From JBFKAV01 sp041621405 (GTDB lineage: Bacteria; Pseudomonadota; Alphaproteobacteria; Rhodobacterales; Rhodobacteraceae): DNA of 24,934 nucleotides. The notes beneath the pieces are model-generated. The model was not told where the DNA came from. It saw nothing but the letters and a program-made list of their open reading frames with translations, and made no database searches. This document shows, in pieces, positions 7,477-14,585 of the stretch. Both the position numbers and the translations under genes were made by a program. The DNA lies in assembly GCA_041621405.1 (NCBI GenBank), contig JBFKAV010000037.1:1-24934 (forward strand), read 5' to 3'. The first letter of the stretch is position 1, and every line of letters starts with the position of its first letter.

Positions 7477-8370
7477 ATGAATCGAGAGACTGAGGGCCCC
7501 GCGGCGGTGGCCGAAAGCGCGCCGGAGCAGGACCCAGAGCGAAGCAGCCCCCGCGGTCTGTTCGGACGGTTGCTCGGAGCGCTCGGACCAGCGGAACAAG
7601 AACCCGGAACGACCCATTTGGACGACGCGGTCGGAAAGTCGGCGCAGGCAGCGATCCTGCCGGGGCTGGCCAACCTGCGTCGGATGCGGGTCGAGGACGT
7701 GGCGATCCCGGCCGCCGAGATCGTCGCGGTGCCGGCCGACATCACTAAGGAAGAGTTGGTGACCCGGTTCCGTGATTCGGGGCTTTCGCGGCTGCCCGTC
7801 TACCAGGGCACGCTCGATCACCCGGTCGGGCTCATCCACCTCAAGGACTTTGCCCTGACCCACGGCTTCAACGGCGGTGGCGGCCGTTTCACTGTGAAGA
7901 AGTTGGTGCGCCCGCTACTCTATGCGCCGCCGTCGATGCCGATCGGCGTGCTCCTGCAGAAGATGCAGACCGAGCGCATCCACATGGCGCTGGTGATCGA
8001 CGAATATGGCGGTGTCGATGGGCTGGTGACCATCGAGGACCTGATCGAACAGGTCGTCGGCGAGATCGAGGACGAGCACGACACCGCCGGGGCCGCGCTC
8101 TGGCGCGAGGAAAAGCCCGGCGTCTACCTCGTCCAGGCGAAAGCGCCGCTCGACGAGTTCGAGGCCGAGATCGGGCTGAAGCTGGTGACCGACGAGGACG
8201 AGGAGGAGATCGACACCCTCGGCGGCCTGGTTTTCATGCTGACCGGGCGGGTTCCGGCCCGCGGCGAGGTCGTGCAGCACCCGAGCGGTACCGAATTCGA
8301 GGTCGCCGACGCCGATCCCCGCCGGATTAAGCGACTGAGGGTGCGCCTGCCACAGGCGAAGGCTTCCTGA
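7477..8370 (+). CDS. corC: CorC/HlyC-type CBS-domain protein
   Basis: This 297-residue protein belongs to the CorC/TlyC group linked to magnesium or cobalt efflux. An acidic, low-complexity N-terminus (1-60) precedes two CBS motifs (about 69-125, with SRLPVYQGTLDHPVGLIHLKD, and 137-200, with ALVIDEYGGVDGLVTIEDL). A C-terminal CorC_HlyC domain (about 208-292) follows. There is no DUF21 membrane domain, so this is the short, cytosolic form, probably partnering a transporter or acting at the membrane surface. AAGGGA sits a few bases before the ATG. Its stop codon is four bases from the lnt start, so the two are probably translated together. Confidence 0.9.
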   Translation: MNRETEGPAAVAESAPEQDPERSSPRGLFGRLLGALGPAEQEPGTTHLDDAVGKSAQAAILPGLANLRRMRVEDVAIPAAEIVAVPADITKEELVTRFRDSGLSRLPVYQGTLDHPVGLIHLKDFALTHGFNGGGGRFTVKKLVRPLLYAPPSMPIGVLLQKMQTERIHMALVIDEYGGVDGLVTIEDLIEQVVGEIEDEHDTAGAALWREEKPGVYLVQAKAPLDEFEAEIGLKLVTDEDEEEIDTLGGLVFMLTGRVPARGEVVQHPSGTEFEVADADPRRIKRLRVRLPQAKAS

Positions 8371-8374
8371 GCCA

Positions 8375-9877
8375 ATGGCGGCGGCAAGACGCATCGGCCG
8401 GGCGGTGGCCCCGGCCTTTGCCCTTGGGCTGATCCTCGCTACCGGGCAGGCGCCGCTTTCGTTCACGCTCCTCGGCCTCCTGGCACTGGCCGGGCTCTTC
8501 GCGATCTTCGATCGCGCCGGCACGCTGCGTGCCGCGGCGTTGACCGGCTGGGCCGGCGGCGCGGGCTATTTCCTGGGCGGGATGTTCTGGATCGTCGAGC
8601 CGTTCTTCGTCGACCCCTTGCGCCACGGCTGGATGGCGCCCTTCGCGCTTGTGCTGCTGCCCTCGGGGCTCGGCCTCTTCTGGGGCGCGGCCTTCGGGCT
8701 CGCGGCGCGCCTTGCGCGAGACTGGCGGCGGCTGTTCCTTGCGGCCGCGCTGCTCGCTGCCGCTGAGACCGCCAGAGCCTTCGCACTGACCGGGTTTCCC
8801 TGGGCGCTGGTCGGCTACGCCTGGATCGACGCGCCGCAGATGCAGGTCGCCGCCGTGATCGGACCGCACGGGCTGACCCTCGCCACCACGCTCGCCGCGG
8901 CGATGGGAGCGGTGTGGATCGGCCGGCCGTGGCCCTGGCTCGCGGCACCCGCAATGGCGGCGCTTGCGGTGGCGGGCGCCGGAATCTGGGGGCAGGCGCG
9001 GCTCGCCGCGCCCGAGCCGCAAGCCACCGGCGTCACGCTCAGGATCGTTCAGCCCAATACCGAGCAGAGCCTGAAATGGGACCCGGCGATGGCGATGACC
9101 ATCCTCGACCGGCTGCTCTTCGCAACCGCGGCGCCGCCGGAAGGGCCGGAGCCTGACGTCGTGATCTGGCCAGAGACCGCGGTGCCCTACCTCTTGAACG
9201 GCTCTGAGGAGCTGGTCGCCGACATCGACCGGATCGCCGGCACTGCGCCCGTGGTCTTCGGCATCGTGCGGCGCGACGGGCAGCGTCTTTTCAACAGCCT
9301 GGCGGTGAGCACGCCTGTCGGTACGGTGACGCAGGTCTACGACAAGCATCACCTGGTGCCCTTCGGCGAGTACATGCCCCTTGGCGAGCTCTTCGCCGCC
9401 GTCGGCATCCACGGTCTCGCGGCCAGCCACGGCGCCGGCTTCTCGCCCGGACCGGGGCCGCTGCTGCTCGATCTTGGGCGCGCCGGGCGGGCGCTGCCCT
9501 TGATCTGCTACGAGGCGATCTTCCCGCAACACCTCTTCGCCCCCGAGCGGCCCGACTGGGTGCTGCAGGCCACCAACGACGCCTGGTTCGGCGAGGTCAG
9601 CGGCCCCTACCAGCACCTCGCACAGGCCCGGCTGCGCGCTGTCGAGCAGGGCCTGCCGCTGATCCGCGCCGCCAATACCGGCATTTCGGCCGTGATCGAC
9701 GCGAAGGGGAGGGTGCAGGCGCGCCTCGGGCTCGGGCAGCAGGGCTATCTCGACGCCGCGCTGCCGCCGGCCCTGCCGCCCACGCCCTATGCTCTGACAG
9801 GCGACTGGCCGGTCTTCGCGGCGATGCTTTTCTTGGCGCTCGGCTTCGCGCTGCCGCGGCGCCGGATTTCCCATTGA
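8375..9877 (+). CDS. lnt: Apolipoprotein N-acyltransferase
   Basis: This inner-membrane enzyme adds the third acyl chain to the N-terminal cysteine of lipoproteins, the last maturation step before Lol sorting. It has 500 residues, the usual length. Residues 1-210 carry about seven membrane helices (with FPWALVGYAW at 141-150), and 220-470 form the nitrilase-fold domain. The catalytic triad is visible: E267 in VIWPETAVPY, K324 in YDKHHLVPFGEYMP and C378 in LICYEAIFPQ. A last hydrophobic helix (about 479-493) precedes an Arg-rich end. It follows corC after four bases. Confidence 0.96.
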   Translation: MAAARRIGRAVAPAFALGLILATGQAPLSFTLLGLLALAGLFAIFDRAGTLRAAALTGWAGGAGYFLGGMFWIVEPFFVDPLRHGWMAPFALVLLPSGLGLFWGAAFGLAARLARDWRRLFLAAALLAAAETARAFALTGFPWALVGYAWIDAPQMQVAAVIGPHGLTLATTLAAAMGAVWIGRPWPWLAAPAMAALAVAGAGIWGQARLAAPEPQATGVTLRIVQPNTEQSLKWDPAMAMTILDRLLFATAAPPEGPEPDVVIWPETAVPYLLNGSEELVADIDRIAGTAPVVFGIVRRDGQRLFNSLAVSTPVGTVTQVYDKHHLVPFGEYMPLGELFAAVGIHGLAASHGAGFSPGPGPLLLDLGRAGRALPLICYEAIFPQHLFAPERPDWVLQATNDAWFGEVSGPYQHLAQARLRAVEQGLPLIRAANTGISAVIDAKGRVQARLGLGQQGYLDAALPPALPPTPYALTGDWPVFAAMLFLALGFALPRRRISH

Positions 9878-9910
9878 CCCCCCGGGGCGCGCAAAGTAAC
9901 CCATCGCGAT

Positions 9911-9957
9911 CCGTCACAACGGCTTCCTGGCGTGGCGGTGGAAACCCTAGTGGAGCA
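9911..9957 (+). promoter_or_regulatory. SAM/SAH riboswitch in the metK leader
   Basis: A 7-bp stem, CCGTCAC (9911-9917) with GTGGCGG (9932-9938), holds the loop AACGGCTTCCTGGC, and TGGAGCA (9951-9957) lies downstream. Loop, closing stem and the pseudoknot partner TGGAGCA match the SAM/SAH riboswitch class described upstream of metK in Rhodobacterales. GGAG (9952-9955) is also the metK ribosome site, eight bases before the ATG. Ligand binding would therefore hide it and shut off translation. Confidence 0.88.
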
Positions 9958-9963
9958 CCCTTC

Positions 9964-11130
9964 ATGGCCCGCCAGAACTACGTCTTCACCTCCGAGAGCG
10001 TCTCGGAGGGCCACCCCGACAAACTTTGCGACCGAATCTCCGACGCGGTGCTCGACGCCTTTCTGACCGAGGAGCCCACTGCGCGGGTCGCTTGCGAGAC
10101 CTTCGCCACCTCGGGGCTCGTGGTGATCGGCGGCGAGGTGGGCCTGTCGAGCCTCGAGCGGCTGAAGGACTACATGGGCCGGATCGGCCAGATCGCCCGC
10201 GATTGCATCAGGGACATCGGCTACGAGCAGGAGAAGTTCCACTGGAACACCTGCCACGTGCTGAATTTCCTGCACGAGCAGTCGGCCCACATCGCCCAGG
10301 GCGTGGACCGCGACGGCGCCGGCGACCAGGGCATCATGTTCGGATACGCGGTGGACGAGACGCCGGAACTGATGCCGGCGCCGATCCTCTACGCCCACGC
10401 CATCCTCCGGCGGCTCTCTGAGGTACGCAAATCGGGCAAGGAGCCGGAGTTGAGGCCGGACGCCAAGTCCCAGCTCTCGGTCCGCTACGAGGACGGCAAG
10501 CCGGTGGAGGTGACCTCGATCGTGCTCTCGACCCAGCACGCCCACGAGGGCCAGACCTCGGACGAAATCCGCGGCATCATCGAGCCCTATGTCCGCGAGG
10601 TGCTGCCCGATGGCTGGATCACCGACAAGACCGAGTGGTGGGTGAACCCGACCGGCATCTTCGTGATCGGCGGGCCGGACGGCGACGCCGGGCTCACCGG
10701 CCGCAAGATCATCGTCGACACCTATGGCGGCGCAGCCCCCCACGGCGGCGGTGCCTTCTCGGGCAAGGACCCGACCAAGGTGGACCGGTCGGCGGCATAC
10801 GCGGCGCGCTACCTCGCAAAGAACGTGGTCGCCGCCGGTCTCGCCCGTCGTTGCACGCTGCAGCTTTCCTACGCGATCGGCGTGGCCAAGCCTCTCTCGA
10901 TCTACGTCGACACCCATGGCACCGGCGAGGTCCCCGACGAAACGATCGAGCGGGCGGCGAGCAAGGTGATGGACCTCACGCCCCGCGGCATCCGCACCCA
11001 TCTCGACCTCAATCGCCCGATCTACCAGCGCACCGCGGCCTACGGCCACTTCGGCCGCGCGCCGGAGGCGGATGGCGGCTTCTCCTGGGAGAAGACCGAC
11101 CTCGTCGAGGCGTTCAAGAAGGCGGTCTGA
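9964..11130 (+). CDS. metK: S-adenosylmethionine synthetase
   Basis: It makes SAM from methionine and ATP in the cytosol. The protein has 388 residues from the ATG at 9964, placed by the riboswitch and its GGAG. Motifs in order are GHPDKLCD (16-23, N-terminal ATP and methionine site), GAGDQGIMFGYA (118-129, the hexapeptide-like ATP motif) and GGGAFSGKDPTKVDRSAAY (261-279, the phosphate loop), then the C-terminal LTPRGIRTHLDL. The frame is open further upstream across the riboswitch, but that part is non-coding leader. SAM feeds the methyl and radical-SAM enzymes nearby (trmB, miaB). It converges with miaB, with only seven bases between the stops. Confidence 0.97.
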   Translation: MARQNYVFTSESVSEGHPDKLCDRISDAVLDAFLTEEPTARVACETFATSGLVVIGGEVGLSSLERLKDYMGRIGQIARDCIRDIGYEQEKFHWNTCHVLNFLHEQSAHIAQGVDRDGAGDQGIMFGYAVDETPELMPAPILYAHAILRRLSEVRKSGKEPELRPDAKSQLSVRYEDGKPVEVTSIVLSTQHAHEGQTSDEIRGIIEPYVREVLPDGWITDKTEWWVNPTGIFVIGGPDGDAGLTGRKIIVDTYGGAAPHGGGAFSGKDPTKVDRSAAYAARYLAKNVVAAGLARRCTLQLSYAIGVAKPLSIYVDTHGTGEVPDETIERAASKVMDLTPRGIRTHLDLNRPIYQRTAAYGHFGRAPEADGGFSWEKTDLVEAFKKAV

Positions 11131-11137
11131 GCCGGGC

Positions 11138-12454
11138 TCAGGCGGCGAGCTCGCCCGACAGCGAGTTCGGCGCCGACGCGGTAATCCGGACCCGGGCGAT
11201 TGCACCGGGCGCCAACTCCGGCGCCGTGGCGTGGACCGCGTGCAGGAACGGCGACTTGCCCGCCATCTGGCCGGGCAGCCGGCCCGGCTTCTCGAAGAGC
11301 ACGTCGAGCTCGCGGCCGACCATCGCCGCCTGCGCCGCGCGCTGCTGGCGGGTGATGATCGCCTGCAGGCGCTGCAGCCGATCGTCGGCCACCTCCCTCG
11401 GCACCTGTTCCTTCTCGTAGGCGGGCGTGCCCGGGCGCGGTGAATATTTGAAGCTGAAGGCCGAGCCGAAGCCCACCCTCCCGACCAGGGACACCGTCTC
11501 CTCGAAATCGGCCTCGGTCTCGCCGGGGAAGCCGACGATGAAGTCCGACGACAGCATCAGGTCGGGCCGCGCCGCGCGCAGGCGGTCGATCAGCCGCACG
11601 TAGTCGGCCGCGGTGTGCTTGCGGTTCATCGCCTTGAGGATGCGGTCGGAGCCCGACTGCACGGGCAGGTGCAGGTAGGGCATGAGCTTGTCGACTTCGC
11701 CATGGGCCGCGATCAGGTCGCTTCCCATGTCGTTCGGGTGCGAGGTGGTGTAGCGGATGCGGGCGAGCCCCTCGATACAGGCCAGCGCGCGAACGAGCCG
11801 CCCGAGGCTCCACTCCCCGCCCGGACCCTCGCCGTGATAGGCGTTGACGTTCTGGCCCAGAAGCGTGATCTCGCGCGCGCCGCGGGATACGAGGTAGCGC
11901 GCCTCGCCGAGGACGCGCTCGACCGGGCGGCTCGCCTCCGTGCCACGGGTGTAGGGCACCACGCAGAACGCGCAGAACTTGTCGCAGCCCTCTTGCACGG
12001 TGAGAAAGGCCGACGGCGCCGACCGCGCCCGCGACTTCGGCAAGAGCTCGAACTTGTCCGCCTCCGGGAAGTCGGTGTCGAGCGCCGCCTCGCCCCGCCC
12101 GGCGGCGCGCACCAGCTCCGGCAAGCGGTGATAGCTCTGCGGCCCGACCACGAGGTCGACGGCTGGCTGGCGGCGCAGGATCTCGGCGCCCTCGGCCTGG
12201 GCGACGCAGCCCGCCACGCCGATCTTCAGTCCCGGCTTCCCGGCCTTCAGCGGCCGAAGCCGGCCGAGCTCGGAATAGACCTTTTCGGCCGCCTTCTCGC
12301 GGATGTGGCAGGTGTTGAGGAGGATCATGTCGGCCTCCTCCTGGTGCTCGGTCAGGGCATAGCCTTCGGGCGCCAGGGCTTCGGCCATGCGCTCGCTGTC
12401 GTAGACGTTCATCTGACAGCCATAGGTCTTGATGAAGAGCTTTCGCTCGGCCAT
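11138..12454 (-). CDS. miaB: tRNA-2-methylthio-N6-dimethylallyladenosine synthase (radical SAM)
   Basis: It adds a methylthio group to i6A37 of tRNAs reading codons that begin with U, using two 4Fe-4S clusters. The protein has 438 residues. The N-terminal UPF0004 domain has the three auxiliary-cluster cysteines C13, C49 and C83 (TYGCQMN, NTCHIREKA, AGCVAQ). The radical-SAM motif GCDKFCAFCVVPYTRG supplies C157, C161 and C164. A C-terminal TRAM domain ends the protein. The ATG at 12454 has GGAGG ten bases upstream; a much longer open frame upstream is antisense to the next gene and not real. In many relatives miaB is upstream of phoH in the same direction; here it faces metK. Confidence 0.96.
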   Translation of the reverse strand: MAERKLFIKTYGCQMNVYDSERMAEALAPEGYALTEHQEEADMILLNTCHIREKAAEKVYSELGRLRPLKAGKPGLKIGVAGCVAQAEGAEILRRQPAVDLVVGPQSYHRLPELVRAAGRGEAALDTDFPEADKFELLPKSRARSAPSAFLTVQEGCDKFCAFCVVPYTRGTEASRPVERVLGEARYLVSRGAREITLLGQNVNAYHGEGPGGEWSLGRLVRALACIEGLARIRYTTSHPNDMGSDLIAAHGEVDKLMPYLHLPVQSGSDRILKAMNRKHTAADYVRLIDRLRAARPDLMLSSDFIVGFPGETEADFEETVSLVGRVGFGSAFSFKYSPRPGTPAYEKEQVPREVADDRLQRLQAIITRQQRAAQAAMVGRELDVLFEKPGRLPGQMAGKSPFLHAVHATAPELAPGAIARVRITASAPNSLSGELAA

Positions 12455-12559
12455 GCGCCCGGCACCTCCGGCCGCCGCTCTACCGCAAACCTCCCCGCCT
12501 CGCAACGCTTGCAAAGCCCGGCCGTTTGGCCGAGCCTCACGCCCGGATCGGAGGCGGGC

Positions 12560-13432
12560 ATGGCCTATTCGGGGCTCGAGGAATTCACCGCGCGCGGCAA
12601 GGGCGCGCTGGCCCCGGGGCCGGTCGCGCTGATCTTCGCCGAGGATGGAGTGGAGCTGGATAGCACCGTCCGGCACCACGCCAGCGCCGGGTTCCGCACC
12701 GTGGTTCTGTTCGCGCCAGAGGGGCTTGCCCTGCCCGAGGCACTGCCGGAGGCGGCCGAGGTGGTGCGCTACGACACGCTCGCCGAAGGCGCGGTGCCGC
12801 GTGCGGTCACGGCCGCGATCGCGGCGGCGCCGGAGGGCACCTGGCTCTACTATTGCTACAACGCCGAGTACCTGTTCTTCCCCTTCAGCGAGAGCCGCAA
12901 CGTGCGCGAGCTCCTGGCCTTTCACGTGGAAGAGCGCCGCGCGTCGATGCTGACCTATGTGATCGATCTCTACGCAGGCGACCTGGCGCGGTTTCCGAAC
13001 GCGGTGTCGCAGGAGGACGCGTTTCTCGACGGCTCAGGCTACTACGCCGCCGCGCGGGTGGGGCCACCGCCCGATTTCGCGCCGAAGGAGAGGCAGCTCG
13101 ACTTCTACGGCGGGCTGCGTTGGCGCTTCGAGGAGCACGTGCCCTACGCGCGCCGGAAGATCGACCGGATCGGACTGTTCCGTGCCCGGCGGGGCCTCAG
13201 GCTCGGCGCCGATCACACCCTCTCCGACGAGGAGCTGAACACCTATTCCTGCCCCTGGCACCACAACCTGACGGCCGCGATCTGCTCGTTCCGCACCGCC
13301 AAGGCGCTCCGCGCGAATCCCGGCAGCCGGGAGGCGATCGCGAGCTTCAAGTGGCACAACTCGGTGCCCTTCGAATGGCGGGCGCAGCAGCTTCTCGACC
13401 TCGGGCTGATCGAGCCCGGCCAGTGGTTCTGA
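12560..13432 (+). CDS. Conserved protein resembling a GT-A glycosyltransferase (GT2/GT92-like)
   Basis: The protein has 290 residues, with GGAGG five bases before the ATG. The N-terminal ALIFAEDGVELDSTVRHH (about 23-40) and GFRTVVLFAP resemble the opening strand and helix of GT-A enzymes that begin with a NEG-WV-YH pattern. TWLYYCYNAEYLFFPFSE (94-111) sits where such enzymes carry their DADEFL metal site, but the acidic DxD is replaced by NAE (101-103). The middle (RNVRELLAFHVEERRASMLT) and the end (NTYSCPWHHN, KWHNSVPFEWR) are rich in conserved-looking Trp, His and Arg. There are no membrane helices. Function is unproven: it may be a metal-independent or inactive glycosyltransferase relative. 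It is divergent from miaB across 105 bases. Confidence 0.5.
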   Translation: MAYSGLEEFTARGKGALAPGPVALIFAEDGVELDSTVRHHASAGFRTVVLFAPEGLALPEALPEAAEVVRYDTLAEGAVPRAVTAAIAAAPEGTWLYYCYNAEYLFFPFSESRNVRELLAFHVEERRASMLTYVIDLYAGDLARFPNAVSQEDAFLDGSGYYAAARVGPPPDFAPKERQLDFYGGLRWRFEEHVPYARRKIDRIGLFRARRGLRLGADHTLSDEELNTYSCPWHHNLTAAICSFRTAKALRANPGSREAIASFKWHNSVPFEWRAQQLLDLGLIEPGQWF

Positions 13433-13459
13433 GACCGCGGCGACGCGCCCGCCGAGCGT

Positions 13460-13481
13460 GAACGCGGCCGACGCCGCGTTC
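13460..13481. terminator. Perfect hairpin between two convergent genes
   Basis: GAACGCGGC (13460-13468) pairs perfectly with GCCGCGTTC (13473-13481) around a CGAC loop. It lies in the 63-base gap between the stop codons of the glycosyltransferase-like gene and the copper chaperone gene. There is no clear T-run on either side, so it is a possible two-way terminator or RNA 3'-end protector. Confidence 0.5.
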
Positions 13482-13495
13482 CAGTTGGCCGGCGT

Positions 13496-13984
13496 TCAGC
13501 CGCCGCCGTGCATCGCGCCGTGGCCGGCACCGTCTCCGGGCGTCGGCTGCCGGGCGAGGTCGACCGGGATCTCCACAGCGATCTCGCCGGCATGCTCGAA
13601 GACCAGGGTAACGGCGATTGTCTGACCCTGCTCGAAAGGCGCCGTGAGGCCGAGAAACATGATGTGATCGCCGCCGCGCTGAAGCGCTTGGGTGCTGCCT
13701 GCCGGAATCGCGATGCCGTCCTCCACCTCGATCATGCGGGCGACGCCGTTGGCGTCGATCAGGTGGGTGTGGAGCTCCACCCGCTCGGCCGCATCCGAGC
13801 GGACGGCGATCAGCCGGTCGTCCTCCGGGCCGGAATTGGAGATCAGCAGGAAGGCGGCGCCGGTCTTGGCGAAGCCGCCCGAGCTGCGGGCGTAGGCATC
13901 GCTCACGGTGAGGGCGTCTCCGGCAAGGGCAGGAAACGCAAGGGCGAAGGCGAGCGCGGCAGCCAGCGGTTTCAGGAGAGTCAT
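13496..13984 (-). CDS. Periplasmic copper chaperone PCu(A)C (DUF461)
   Basis: This is a secreted copper carrier that supplies the Cu(A)/Cu(B) sites of cytochrome oxidases. The protein has 162 residues from the ATG at 13984, which has GAGGAG seven bases upstream. A signal peptide at 1-21 ends FPALA, before GDALTV. Copper ligands fit the family pattern: H72/H74 (ELHTHL), M84 (ARMIEV), H107 and M109 (DHIMFLGL). The C-terminus carries an extra His/Met stretch (GHGAMHGGG) that may add a copper site. The gene stands alone; no SCO or cox genes are next to it. Confidence 0.88.
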   Translation of the reverse strand: MTLLKPLAAALAFALAFPALAGDALTVSDAYARSSGGFAKTGAAFLLISNSGPEDDRLIAVRSDAAERVELHTHLIDANGVARMIEVEDGIAIPAGSTQALQRGGDHIMFLGLTAPFEQGQTIAVTLVFEHAGEIAVEIPVDLARQPTPGDGAGHGAMHGGG

Positions 13985-14075
13985 CTTCGAACTCCTCGTC
14001 TGCCTGTCCTCAGGGCCGGGGCCCCGGCGTCGCGCTCGAAATGGGCGTACCAGCCGGAGAGTGGAACGGGACAAA

Positions 14076-14091
14076 CCGGCGCAGGCGCCGG
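14076..14091 (-). terminator. Terminator-like hairpin downstream of rpmB
   Basis: CCGGCG and CGCCGG (14076-14081, 14086-14091) form a perfect 6-bp stem with a 4-base loop, followed on the minus strand by TTTGT. It lies 55 bases past the rpmB stop. A second, larger inverted repeat (CCTTGCCGG/CCGGCAAGG, 14109-14117 and 14137-14145) begins almost at the stop codon and may add to termination. Confidence 0.5.
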
Positions 14092-14146
14092 AAATGCGGA
14101 AGGCCCCACCTTGCCGGCAGGGCCCTCGAAACAGGACCGGCAAGGC

Positions 14147-14434
14147 TCAGGCGGCCGATGCGGCCTTGGCGATGTTCTTCTTGATCTTCAGCGCGCGGGA
14201 CGAGAGTTGCTCGTCCTTGGCCTTGGCGAGGAAGGCATCGAGCCCGCCGCGATGGTCGACTGAGCGCAGGCCGGCTGCTGAGACCCGCAGCCGGAACGAC
14301 TGGCCGAGGATGTCGGAGATCAGCGTGACCTCGTTCAGGTTCGGCAGAAAACGGCGCCGCGACTTGTTGTTGGCGTGGCTGACGTTGTTGCCGGACATCG
14401 GGCCCTTGCCGGTGAGTTCGCAGACGCGCGACAT
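14147..14434 (-). CDS. rpmB: 50S ribosomal protein L28
   Basis: This is a small basic protein of the large ribosomal subunit, 95 residues. It opens MSRVCELTGKGPMSGNNVSH, the family signature, followed by NNKSRRRFLPNLNEV, a strand pair around FRLRVSAAGLRSVDHRGGLDAFL and a Lys/Ala-rich C-terminus. The ATG at 14434 has AAGGAA seven bases upstream; the open frame continues upstream through the promoter but is not coding. It is a single-gene unit with its own strong promoter and hairpins after the stop. Confidence 0.96.
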   Translation of the reverse strand: MSRVCELTGKGPMSGNNVSHANNKSRRRFLPNLNEVTLISDILGQSFRLRVSAAGLRSVDHRGGLDAFLAKAKDEQLSSRALKIKKNIAKAASAA

Positions 14435-14528
14435 CGGAGTGTTCCTTCGATTGGTCGATTCGGGTGGCCGAAGCGATTGAGGTAACGGAAAGGGGCGCCG
14501 CGCGAGGCAGCGCCCGAATTCGGGCTGG

Positions 14529-14557
14529 CTGATACTAGGCCCGCGGTCCCGCGTCAA
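14529..14557 (-). promoter_or_regulatory. Likely strong promoter of rpmB
   Basis: On the minus strand TTGACG (14557-14552), 17 bases, then TATCAG (14534-14529) give a good sigma-70 match for a ribosomal protein gene. This leaves a leader of nearly 90 bases before the rpmB ATG. The mttB-like gene stops 29 bases upstream of the -35 box. Confidence 0.6.
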
Positions 14558-14585
14558 GACGGAGCGCCGCGAGAGCGGGGGGCGC

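Noticed and set aside
11615..12559. Upstream extension of the glycosyltransferase-like frame
   Set aside because: It runs antisense through miaB with no family features; the ATG at 12560 has a good ribosome site.
12455..12925. Long upstream extension of miaB
   Set aside because: It is antisense to the next gene; GGAGG before 12454 and the family N-terminus (MAERKLFIKTYGCQMN) fix the start.
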